This document shows, one piece after another, positions 21,101-32,600 of a stretch of 64,000 nucleotides of DNA. The stretch's first letter is position 1. Each line of letters opens with the position of its first letter. Below the pieces are notes generated by a model that had not been told where the DNA came from, searched no databases, and worked only from the letters and a program-made list of their open reading frames with translations. A program made the position numbers and the translations under genes. The DNA is from Lepidurus packardi (taxonomy: Eukaryota; Arthropoda; Branchiopoda; Notostraca; Triopsidae), in contig JAKZAN010000004.1 in assembly GCA_023053545.1 (NCBI GenBank), positions 9,176,001 through 9,240,000 of the forward strand. Direction: 5' to 3'.

Positions 21101-22750
21101 TTGAAAACACACCGTTTTAATTTGACATGTTGGGTCTCATACTGCGCTGGATTCCTTAATTAATTTACTTAAAATATAGCTTTGGGTCAACCTTAATCAT
21201 AATTACTTAAAAGAGTTCCTGTTTGCGAGGCGTTGTGGTCATTTTGTTGCTTACACGTAATTTTGACAGCCAATTTCCTTCAGACTTTTCCAATAATTGG
21301 CATTTTCGATGGTGCGCCGCAATGCGGATCGAAGACGAACTAAATAACTCCGTCTGGTTTTTAATGGCGCGGGTGCTAGCAATTGGGTAAACTAATAAAA
21401 CTATGATATTAGAATTTTACAGTATTTTAACAGTATGGGAAATGAGGTTGTTCACATTAATGTATATAGGTAGGCTAATAGGGTAAGTTAGGAAAACAAG
21501 CCATTGGGTAGGGTATTTAAAAGGGTTTAGTTTACAATCGATAGCACATCTTGGCAAGGATCAGTTTTCATCGTCCTTCACCAACTACGACTTCAAACAA
21601 ACAGACCATGAACCCCGGAGCGGGGGCAAAAAAAAAGACCTCCAAAAGCGTAGTCAATCCCTTAGCGATTAGCATTCGAGCGCTGAGCTAATGAAGACTT
21701 CCCATACCAAACTCAAGAAAAAAATGCTAATAAGGCTCGGTAAGGCCGCGTTTCCGTAAATATTGACTTGTGTATTCCAACTTCCGGATTGCACGTCATA
21801 CACTTGCGTATTTGAAAACGTCATTCTATTCCAAACTTTCCCTGGCGTGATTTACTTTCTAGAGCTTTAAAAAAGGCTTCGCAAAATCCCCAAAACTTAG
21901 AAACTTTGGAAAATCTTTCAAATACTTTTAAAAATACAGTTCGGAAGTTGGAATATGCGTAATAAGTGTAAAATTACTCTGTAAGATTGTAGTAACCCCT
22001 TCGAAAAATGGTTCAATAAACGTTAGCTATTTTAAGTCGGTAGTATTGGTCACGCATTTAAGTAAATTTAATAAAAATAAAGTTTCCAAGTTTGTTTACT
22101 TCGCCCTGAAAATGGGATCCAATCAATAGAAATTCCCACGCTATGATTGATAACTTTAAAAGCAACCAAGCGGGTGCATTTTGCTATTAAAGCTAACCAA
22201 CTATCCATTCGTGCATTCGATTTAAGAAATCTGTCTAAGAATGGGAAACCAAGACAAGATAAATGGAAGGAATTCACATCTCTACAGGGAGAAAGTGAGA
22301 GGGTCTCTCTTTCTTAACCCATAATTTTTCAGCAGCCGACCAAGGAGAAAAGAATGCTTATTTTCTTGCCATATTGGAGTTCACTGGTGCTCATGTTCAA
22401 TGCACGTTTAATGCGAAATCGATATCACGGCAGTGCACCACGAACCTTAATTTACGTCTATTTTTTTTTACCAAAAACTTTCATTTCCCGCTAATCGAGG
22501 TGTGATTTATAAGAGAAGATTCAATCGAGAAGCTGCAACCAAACAGATAGTTTGCGAGGAAGGAAACAAAATGAAATAATGTGGGTGCTGTACTTACATA
22601 TCCACAGGAATTTACTATCTTTTACCTAGAGGCCAGTAAAGTGACCTCACCAAATGATCTTCAAGCCACAGAGGCATTCAGACGAGGTCAATGATGATAC
22701 GCTCTGCGAAAGACCTTGCGCCATACGACGGCTAACAAGATTAGTGTTCC
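18133..22750. other. Intergenic interval upstream of MDM1 and the secreted-protein gene
   Basis: The MDM1-like gene and the small secreted-protein gene diverge from this region, so it should contain both promoters and MDM1 5' untranslated exons. A CpG-richer patch lies at about 20220-20440. A 48-codon ORF starting ATGCCTCG at 20133 on the plus strand has a good start context but no other support. A short inverted-repeat element lies at 21773-21968. The remainder is AT-rich and featureless to me. Confidence 0.45.
21773..21968. mobile_element. Short MITE-like inverted-repeat element
   Basis: TATTCCAACTTCCGGA at the left end and TTCGGAAGTTGGAATA at the right form 15-bp inverted termini around about 165 bp of non-coding DNA. 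No clear target-site duplication is visible, so this may be a MITE or a chance hairpin pair. Confidence 0.35.
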
Positions 22751-22758
22751 TCAGCTGT

Positions 22759-22797
22759 TATAAAAAGGCACTTTAACTCTACTGTTGCCAGTTCAGT
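22759..22797 (+). promoter_or_regulatory. TATA box and TCAGT initiator
   Basis: TATAAAAAGG at 22759-22768 is followed about 30 nt later by TTCAGTAC (22792-22799), matching the arthropod initiator TCAGT. The spacing from TATA to initiator fits RNA polymerase II core promoters. The first ATG that opens into a signal peptide is at 22878, leaving a leader of about 83 nt. Confidence 0.6.
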
Positions 22798-22877
22798 ACT
22801 CGATCTTGCGGTCCATCAGTTTGATCAGGGTCGTGCAGTTCTCCATTCCTCCAATCCTGTTATCAAAATCAAGAGCC

Positions 22878-23525
22878 ATGTTACTCAGGTAGTTCTTTTT
22901 TTAGTTTAAAGTAGCTCACTGTCAATTCTCAGGTATTCGCAGAAGTAAAGCTGTGTCAACATTAGTAATTAAATATTCAATGTCCCCAAACAGGGTAGTT
23001 TTGTTAACGATTGCACTAACGCTAATGGCTGAAGCGGAAGACGCTCCCAACAATGGCACCTCGGTGTTTCGCTCTCGATTCAGGCCGCAAGTTCCTTTTA
23101 AGATCATAGAGAAGCCAAAGTTCGTGAATGAAAACTTGCATGAAGAATTTCTCGACGACTTACGTAAAAGAAGACCTTTGCAAAGCTCGCCCACCGTTGA
23201 TCCGATGGTCACCGCGTCACCGTTCAGCGTCTTTGACTTCTTTACCAAGTAAAAACTAGATAAGCGCCTTGTACAGACAGAAGCAACACATACTAATTAA
23301 TAAATAATGTCTCGCAGTAGAAACAATCGATTCAGCCAACAAGACAAGGCCAATACACTGCCTGCAAATACGTTATCACGCCCAACTGCTCGAACGGAAG
23401 AGCCTTCCACCACTACTACCAAAAGCGAACCTGTTAGACAACCTACCGAAAAACCTAAACAGCGAAAAATTAGGTTTAAGCGAGATGTACCACAAGGTAG
23501 AGCCAATGCTATCAATTATTTTTAG
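22878..23525 (+). CDS. Small secreted protein, possible prohormone (novel)
   Basis: Three exons fit: 22878-22888, 22994-23248, and 23318-23525 or 23336-23525. The tiny first exon (ATGTTACTCAG) joined to 22994 gives MLLRVVLLTIALTLMAEA, a classic signal peptide that neither exon alone encodes properly. The second intron has donor CAA/GTAAAA, a consensus branch site TACTAAT (23291-23297) and two acceptors, CGCAG at 23317 and TTCAG at 23335, that differ by 18 nt and both keep frame, giving about 151 or 157 aa. Reading through the donor instead ends at TAA 23250. The mature chain has an N-glycosylation site (NGTS), a furin-type RKRR, a Thr/Pro/Lys-rich part and a dibasic KR before a C-terminal peptide ending NAINYF. 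This suggests a processed secreted factor, but no family is recognised and there is no amidation glycine. The gene converges on ATR, whose stop codon is 79 nt away. Confidence 0.6.
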
Positions 23526-23603
23526 GAAACATTAGAACGGTACTGTAATTTAAAAAATGGCATGTCATGACAATAGAATCTTAAAGACACGTATAAGTTT
23601 AGA

Positions 23604-26600
23604 TCACATATAAGCTGCCCAGCCAATGTACATTTGAGCCAGTTTATTAATATCCATAGCTTCGTTGATCAGTTGGTCCACTTGCCCTTCCACGGACAAC
23701 GCATGTGCCGAAATTCGCCCTATCTTCCCTTGTAATCGTTTTTCTATGTTGGTCAAACTGTCAACGGCCTGAACATAGAAGTAATTCCGAGGAGAAAAAA
23801 TCCAAGATAAGAAAAATACACAATTCTGACTATATGCTCCATCGAAATTTTTAAATCGATATATTACTTGTTCGTTGAAGATCTCGCCAGTAGCTGATTT
23901 AGTACCTGACCCTTTCCATTCTACGAGAGGATCATACAACATCGGCCGCAAAACCGATAGAAGGGTGTCAGCTTCATCTCGAAGCACTTTCATGGCAATT
24001 TCACAAGTTTTGCGATAAGGACCTTCCACTCCGGTGGGTCCCATAGCTTTGACCATGTTATGGGTCAACCGGAAGGGAACGACCTCAGGCCATTCAAAAG
24101 TCAAACCCTATAATACGCAAAATTGACGTGATGACTCAACAAAGAAACATCTTTGGGACTAATAGCATTAGTTGCTAGGAATTTCTGAACTAATCCAATG
24201 TTACTTATCGCAATACACTATATCCCGCTTATTGTGATCACGTTTGTCAAGTAAATATTGATTCTATTAAGCGGAGATTCTTCTATCCAAAAATCGGAAA
24301 TATGCATTTTTCAATAATTTTGATAGAGATGATTGAGGAATTCCTCATTTAAGGCTCCCTTTTACCTTAGCTTATTGACAGGAAAGAGTCACAGATGGCA
24401 TTGATGTTTGTTATTGTTTTGCGAAAGCCGTGGGCAAGAAAGGAAGAAAAGAAATAGATAGCTAATTGCGCTTGTTTGGCTTCTGAAAAGTACAATTTGT
24501 CACCACTGCTTGCTGTGGCAGCACAATGTCCCAAATCAAGTCGTCAAACTTTCCGAACAAGATTTCTCGAAAACGACTCGTCATATTTGAAAACGAACTA
24601 AAACAGAAGTTTTTTTTTTATTAGCAGTTAGTGCACAAGTAAAGGACAGATTTTTAGGTAACGCATTTCTCATGGTTGAAAAAACTTCATTTGCATAGAG
24701 CTAATTTATTACCCAGTGGTAAAAATTATGCATTGGTTGTGCACTACTTATTAGCAAGCTCAAGATTACTGTCAAGTAGTTTTTTCATTAAATGCACTGG
24801 TTTTCTCAAAAAGTTTTTTTTTCGAAGTTCTCCTTGCTTGCCGATTGCTAATTTTCTCAGTCAATTAAAGGAACTGGTCATTCAATTGAAGGAGCTGCTC
24901 ATTTAATTGACTGGGTAGTTTAAAAGGGATTTTCTCCGAAGCGTAGTAGTAGGCTGGAAAATGGTCAATATCCAAAGTCCATGGAGCAATCCACTACGGT
25001 TTCGTTACTGTAATGTCAATATTCTTTTGAAATTGACTCTAATATCTGAAAGTGTGATTCTAATAACCGATGAAAATGCTATGAATTTTATCCTTTGGAA
25101 TCGGTCCTTCAAAATTTAATTTTATAAAACGGCTGATTCTTTCAACCTGCAGTGATTACAATAAGCGGCATCTGCTGTATTTTTAGGAATAGTAGCGTTA
25201 GTTAGCTAGGAATTCCTGAGCTAATCTAATCTTACTCGAAATAATCGCAGTAAATCGGAAAAAGAGAAGAAAGAATTGCGTCTTACCTTGTTGAAAAGGC
25301 AATTAAAGTCCACGTGGACGGTATCTCCAGTGTGGGAGTCAAACAAGATATTTTCACCATGGCGATCTCCCAGCCCGAGCACAAAGCCTACCATGGACAT
25401 AACAGCCGTGGTTTTGACGTAAGCCGAGCGAGCCAAAAACCTGCCAGTACAAAAACAGTCGCCGAAAAATCTCGTTAAATTTGACCGTAAATTGGCAATC
25501 TTTAAACGTTATGAAGCATACCAACTTTGTGGATCAGGAAATGTTTCCACGAACCACTGATCAAAAACCGCTGGGTGTTTCGCCAAGAAGAAATTTTGGA
25601 ACAGCTCCAGTTTCTTGGCTAGCGAGTCCGTTCTCCCTATAAAACGCCATCAAATCGATAACCTTTTATTTTTTCTCTCTTTTTTCTTTCCTTTTTCTTC
25701 TTTAAAGTTTAATTAAGTAGTGGGCTAAAAAGAGTGATGTGTTGAGAACGGAAATCCTACTTGGCATATTCTTCTTTAATTCCGAGCCCGTAACGTAACC
25801 CCCTAAGTGCTTGTAGATTTTGATTAAGACGTGACGCAAGCCAGTCAGATTGGGCAGCCATTCAATTAGACCACATTCCTCATTCAATGGAACCACCGTC
25901 TATAAAACCATTAAGGAAAATTAAAATCTTTCAAAACACAAGTACACGAAACTTATGATATTAAATGAAGTTCTACTTACGTAAGTACGAATGTACAAAT
26001 TCCGGCGTCTCGCTTCTGGGTCTCGCAACAAACATCGGTTAACAATCTGGTTAAACTCCATGAGACGGCAATCCTTCCGCAAGTCATCCTAATTAAAAAA
26101 TAAATTCACTTAGTCCATCACAGTTAATACCATTTTCTGCTTACTTTAGGTTTGCAAATCATGATATACGATTTGCCATCAGAGCCGATAAAAGTGATTT
26201 TCTTGGGCTTCACCAGTGACAAGATAATTTCCACGGTATCTTCAATCTCTTTGATGTAGACGGGAGGTCTGTGGAGAAGCCAAAAAATCACGGCAAAATT
26301 AGGTACAAAACAAATTCGCATGTTAGACAAAGTAAAGCCCACCAAGCAGTGTATAAAAAGGGCAAAAAAAGCGATAAAACTTCGAAAATGAACTTTACCT
26401 TGGGAAGGGGTTATGACCATTCTGAGCTCCTGCTTTAGTAGGCAGACTGACATTCATGACCCACTGCAAAGGGACCATAATCTCGCTAAAGTTGGGGTCG
26501 CTGAGCATCCGAGGTAAATCTCTTTGCACTTTACTGATACTCAGCGTCGAAGCGCCCTAAAATCCGCGCATGAATGGAAGAAATATTCAAAATTAAAACA

Positions 26601-29600
26601 AAGGAGAAGACTGTCCCGTGTTTGAACAACGGCAAAAAATCTTCATTTTTTTAATAAAATAAAATTAACTAAAAAGAAATATTACCATAGATACGGGCTG
26701 ATTCGCTAATTTGATTAGCTCATCAGCCAAACGCGTGGAATTCGCCATGAATTTGACCAAAAGTGGGTCTCTGTTGCAGGCCAAATCTACTATTTGCTGG
26801 CAACGCTTACGGCGCATGGGATGCGAGGATTTTAGTACGGCTATCATCATCCACATTGCTTGTTGTCGATAGGAAACCAACAAATGCGCCACGATTTCTC
26901 GTAACTGGCCGTATACTTCGCTATGAGTGTGGCAAATTCTGGAAATCAGTTGCGGAAATGCCGTCAGGAATTTGTAGGCCGGCAATCTGGAATTGCAGTC
27001 CCCAATAAAACGCGTCATGCGTTGCAAAATGCTCTTGGCCTCTGCAAAATGCGGATGTTTTGTGTCCATGGCCACAACATGGGCTCCAAATTCCAGCCAC
27101 AAACTCAGCATACGGGGCAAAGACTGATAGATAAACTTGTCCCCGTATTCCAAGGACTTGCCCAGGCATTCCACTACCGAAAACAGCAACCCACTACAAA
27201 AAAAAAACTTTTACAAAAAAGTTTTAAAAATAGTCCGCTTCCACACACTTCCACATAGAAACTAAAAAATTTACTATCTTTTCTTTTCGGTGTCTTTGAC
27301 ATTCTTCAAAATTCGGTCATAATATCGTCCCAGGTAGAACCAGCCGTCTTCCCACGTGTCATTCAATCGAACGACATGCTTGTAATGGTTGAGGTTATCT
27401 TCCATGTCCAAGCACGACGTTTCTTCGCAATACCGCGCAAGCAACAGCTTCGCCTAATGAGATTTAATTAAATGAGGTAAAACAATTAATTAAGTGATTA
27501 TTAAAGTAAATAATAATTAATTCATATTAAAATTAACTAAAAAAATATGATTAATAAATTAAAATGATCATAGAAAATTAAATAATAATAAATTAATTAA
27601 ATGGTTAAATGAGATTCAATTATTTATTGGTGTTGACTATTTGAGAAAAGTTTTCTAGAATGCATACTTTGGCATAATTCACTGCTACGGGCGTGTTGCA
27701 GGGTACGCCGAGGATATCGGGACAACGCTCGTCCATGCCTCTCTTTAAAACAGAGATGGCATGTTCCTTTTCGCCTTTGACCCAACACAGTTTAGCCTCT
27801 TCCACGTACACATTCGCCGGTACGATAGTACTGCTCTTGATATCCAGTAAGAAGCTGTACGCAGATTGGTAATGTCCAGCGCTATGAGAAAGTTTATTAT
27901 AATGAATATTTCATGTCTTGAAAACAAAAAAAAAAAACTTTTTTTTTTTTTTTTTACTTGCGGGTCAAACGAACACTTCGAAGCCAGGAGTGGCCCATAA
28001 ATTCTTGGATTTTAGGGTTTTGAGGTGCTCGTTCCGCCACTACGTTCAAAATGGCGCGCTGGAGGCTTAGGACAGGTCCTAAAAAACGCGTAGAGGCTTG
28101 GACGGAGCTTATCCGCTGCTCCATGTAACGGAAAAGCAGATTCAAACTGTCCTCGGTCTCAATGTTGGCCTTAACAGAATCTTCCACGTCCGTCAGCATG
28201 TGCAAACTGTAAATAAAAAAGTAAAATAAGCTTACAGAACTAGCTTTTTTTTTTTTTTACAAGTTTAATCATGTTTAACTAATCGCTAAATTTCAAAATA
28301 AAGTAATACGATTTTCTATGTCAACTTAATGTACGCAAATATAGTAGATGCCACTTTATGTGGTCACTGGTTATTAGGATCAGCCGCTTTACGTAATCAA
28401 CTTTTAAAAGACCGATTCAAAATGACGAAATTCATAGCATTTTAATCGGTTATTAAAATCAAAGTTTCGGATACTAGAATTAATTTCAAAAGAATCTTCA
28501 CATGTACAGTAAGGATTGCTACACAAACTTTGCATATTGACGAGAAGTAGACAAAAGGACTCCGGACCCCGACAGAAGGACGCCTAACCTAACCTTGCTT
28601 AACCTAACCTAACGTAAACTAACCCAATTTAACCTAACCTTGTGACCTACTTTTTCATACGGCTTAAGCACTTCCTAATCTCGTCGGTGATTAACCAATG
28701 AGCACAGACTTTTAAACTTGAAATTCTATTGTCCCTTAAAAAAATTATGAACCTGTCGTCCTTCTGTCGAGGTCCGGCGTCCTTGTGTCGGATACACGGA
28801 GTCCTTTCGTCGAGTCGTCCTTGTGTCGGGTTGCCACATAGACCAACGACCAGGGCTGTCTTATCGCACTGGCCAAGGGTCCCACGGGGCTAGGGGGCCC
28901 ATCCTGACCTGTTTAGGGGCCCATCTTGAACTAAAGGGGGCCCATCCCGACTTGTTTAGAAGCCAATTTTGAAACTTGTCCCAGGGGGGTGTTAAGACGG
29001 CCCTGCCAATGACATTGCTTTTGCGTCGTTTTGACCAATCCTGGCATTTCCAGCATATTATTACACACAAGGAGAAATCCCTTCAAAACTCCCTGTCAAT
29101 TAAATTAGCAGTTTATTTAATCGAATGATCAGTTTCTTTAATTAACTGAGAAAATTAGAAGGGATATCGTGTTGCGAACCATACCTTAGCGAAGGAGTAG
29201 GCTTCAAAGGTCCAGTGTTAGTTGTGTTTTAGACGTTTGGTTATATAAAAATGGCGACAAACAAAAAAGAATTGATTTAAATGTAAGAGAAATTGCGACT
29301 CATTGAAACTTATGACAAGTTAAATTTAAAAGATTTGTCACAAAGGGAAGCGGCCGTTAGGTTAGGAATTCCTCAATCATCTCTATCAAAATCGTTGAAA
29401 AATCCTAGTGTAGTGAATCTAGAAAAAAGAAACGTGTGGGGAAGTGTCAAAAAGTAGACGATGCTTTGTTTCTTTGATTTAAACAAGCCAGTTCGTTTCG
29501 CGCACCGATTAAACATCGCATTCTATTGCATATTTCCGATTTTCGGTTATTAGAATCTCTTAACAGAATCAATATTCATTCGACAAACGTAATCACAATA

Positions 29601-32600
29601 AGCGGCATCTACTGTAGTAAAGTCTATAAACTATAAAAAAAAAACTTATGAGAGCAACACCTCCCTTTTTTCAGGGTTTAGCTAGTGAAAAGCTAAACGA
29701 TGAAGGTCAAGAAGCGAATTTTGACTACTTCCATTGCCATGAAGGGAGTCAAGGAGTTCAGAAGCAGTTCAGCTAAAGAATAACAATGAGCACATACCTG
29801 ACTAAGTGCTGATAAGTGCGTCCATAAGTGCCCCGTTCTAAGCTGGCTGCACTGATAGCCTTCATTTGCGCCGTGCGAAGTGCTTTCAAATGCTCCACAA
29901 ATGAGGGATCTTCTGGTCCTTTTTCCTTGGCAAGTAACAATGTATGGCCCAGTCCCACCCCCCATCCTTCTTCTCCCACTCGGCATGGCATTTCTGCCAG
30001 TTTGCTCCATTGTCCCAATTTCAAGTACGCTTCAGCTCGAATATTTTCCAACGTCTGCTTCTCGTGGGCACTGCACACAAGGGAAATTAAAGAAACGAAA
30101 GCTTTCTAATCTCCAAACGAAATTTTAAAATATTTGTATTTACTTGTCTTTTTCCAGTCCATCGAGCAAGGTAAGTACAGTGCGAGGCAGACTGAGGGAC
30201 GAATAGCACTTGAGCATGCCCCGAAAGCCCTCATTGCTCTCACTGCCCAATCGCTCGTAACAAGCATAAGCATCCTATTCAAACACATTCATTAAGACTC
30301 ATTAGAAACGTAAATTCAGCATTAATTGCTAAAGGTTACCTGAAGTCGGCCTGTGGCTTCATGCGCAATGATTCGCTGCTGTAAAGTGGGCTCGGTGGTC
30401 AGGACATCCAATACTCCACTAACACCATCCGGTTCATCCAACGCCACATAGATTTGCTTAAAAAACAAAAAGGAAACATTACATTCCTCAATTAGATCTA
30501 AAACAATATTAACTTTTTTTTCATAACTTAACCAGCGTACGTACATTACGAGTGCAAAACGGAAAAGTTCAAAAAGGAAAAATTAAATTCATTTTTTTTT
30601 AATAATTTAACCAGCCTAGGCAAGTGCCTTTTGCCAAATGTTAGCCTTACTTGCAGGAAACTGAGGTGTTTTTGCAAACTTTCTGGCTGGGCTTTAACAG
30701 CTAATTCTAAATGCATCAACGCCCGAGCATATGCATGACATTTGTACGCAGTTTGGGCCAGTAACTCATTGGGAATAGCGTCCACGAATCCTGGGTGAAA
30801 AAAATAAATAAAATAAAATAACCTGAAATAATCGAAATTTTGTCTTGTTTATGAAACTTTTGATTACTTTTGACGGTCAAAAAGTCTTTTGGAGCTCCAC
30901 TTTTCGAAGCCGACTTTTCCTTCTTGTGACGACACCACTGGTTCAGGTGATCAAGTAAGCAAAATATGACTTGTGAGCACATAACATGCAAATCGGCCTC
31001 AATGCCTTTGTTCGTCCCTTTTCGTTTCAATTCCTCGGACTGTTCCGTAAAAGTTATTTTGACTTCGTTATCTTCCACGACAGTCAAAATTTCTTTTAGA
31101 ATGGACGTCCTTTGTGACTCGCTTCCCTCCAATATGGCAGTTACTGCGAACGCAAAAAAAAGCATTAAAAGTTAGATTTCTTGGGACTAAACCTGAGAGA
31201 AAACTTACCCAAAATGTACGGTAGGAGGTAAAGCGTAATTTGTAAATCTTTCGAAATTAGGATACGACATGCTTGGAACACTAACAGCGGTTTCGATGCT
31301 TGCAGAGAGTTCATCAATGCATATGTCCAATTTCTCACCCAATCTTCGTATGTGCAACCCGAGGAAGACCTACCACACATCATTAGTTTACTTTGCACAG
31401 AATATAAGTGAAGTGATCTCGAAATAATTGGAAAATATCTAAATAAATTATATTTCCAAATTCGTAATATATCTTTGGACCTAGAATGGTAACTTTGTGA
31501 ATCTTACTTGTAAATTGGGACCAGAAACGTTCGTATATCTATATTCGAGCAGACGTAGCAAGAAGTAAGCAGCGGTTTCAATATAGTTTGCATTTGATGA
31601 GGAAAACTGTTCCATGTTTGCGAATCTGATTCATTTGGACTCCTAATACCGTACAATTTCAGGAGTTCCTGATTGAAACCAAAGAAAAAGTCAAAAGAAA
31701 CATGAAATTAACTTCTCTGCTAAATTCGTTTTCAAAACTTCCACTCGGAATTTCGAACTTCAGCATAATCGTAAAAAAAAATAACTGCAATTAAATTACC
31801 TGTAGAACGTAGGAGCAAGAATCCAGGACTGCCGAATTACTCGAAGATAAAAACATCCGCGTGATCTCGGAGATCAAGTCGTGAGCAAAATCTTCATGAC
31901 ACACTGACTCGTACACTACGACGCCGTGTTCTGCAGTATTAAAAGTCCAATATAAGTGAAAAACGTGGTATAATAGCCTGGCAAGGGTGTAAAAACCGTT
32001 CTAATTGTGGTACTAACCCTGGAGTTCCGAAAGTGCATGCAAGCGACCGGGGTCAATAGCTCCCAAAGCGCCCAAACATTCCGCATAATGAAGGTGCAAG
32101 GCTTCTTCCCTTTGCCGGCAGCCCGCCATTAGGACTGACAATAGCTATCATTTTAGAGCAAAGTTTCTCATTAAACTTGGCAAAGCACAACCAATCTTGC
32201 AAAGTTTAAATACTTGAATAATGAGTGGGTCTACGGTGTCTGAGCCTAGAATCATTTCGCGGACAAAAGGTTCCCTTAAAACTTGCTTCAGCTGCACCAG
32301 ATTGTGCACTCTTACATCCATATCTTCGTAATTCAAGCTTTCCATCAAAGTGCTCAAGTACTCCCGAGTGTTACTACGAAATAACAAAAAATACACCTCT
32401 TATAAAAAAATATGATTGAAAAGTTCCATTATTACGTTTTGTTCGGCAGAGTTCGGCGAATTGCTTGGGAAACGTGTTCCAATCCAGGCAAATCCGGAAA
32501 AAAGTGCAGGTCCTTAATAAATTTCTCGAATTTGCTGAAAGATTCGACAATCAGATAACCAAAAATGCCGCCAATGATCACAGGAGTTCTCGAGTAGTAG

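Larger units (their letters stand above)
28342..29614 (+). mobile_element. pogo/Tigger-type element, copy B, with nested insertions
   Basis: Ends are TAGTAGATGCCACTTTATG on the left and the reverse complement of CAGTAGATGCCGCTTATTG on the right, flanked by TA (28340-28341 and 29615-29616), the target used by the Tc1/mariner-pogo superfamily. It sits in an ATR intron. It contains the decayed transposase start (29251-29457), a nested hAT-like MITE (28851-29005) and a short minisatellite (about 28548-28835). Confidence 0.75.

Noticed and set aside
24676..24906. 76-codon plus-strand ORF
   Set aside because: It lies inside pogo copy A in an ATR intron and consists of T-rich and inverted-repeat sequence.
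28548..28835. CRISPR-like array of short repeats
   Set aside because: Unit spacing is irregular, orientation flips and there are no unique spacers; this is a eukaryotic intron minisatellite.
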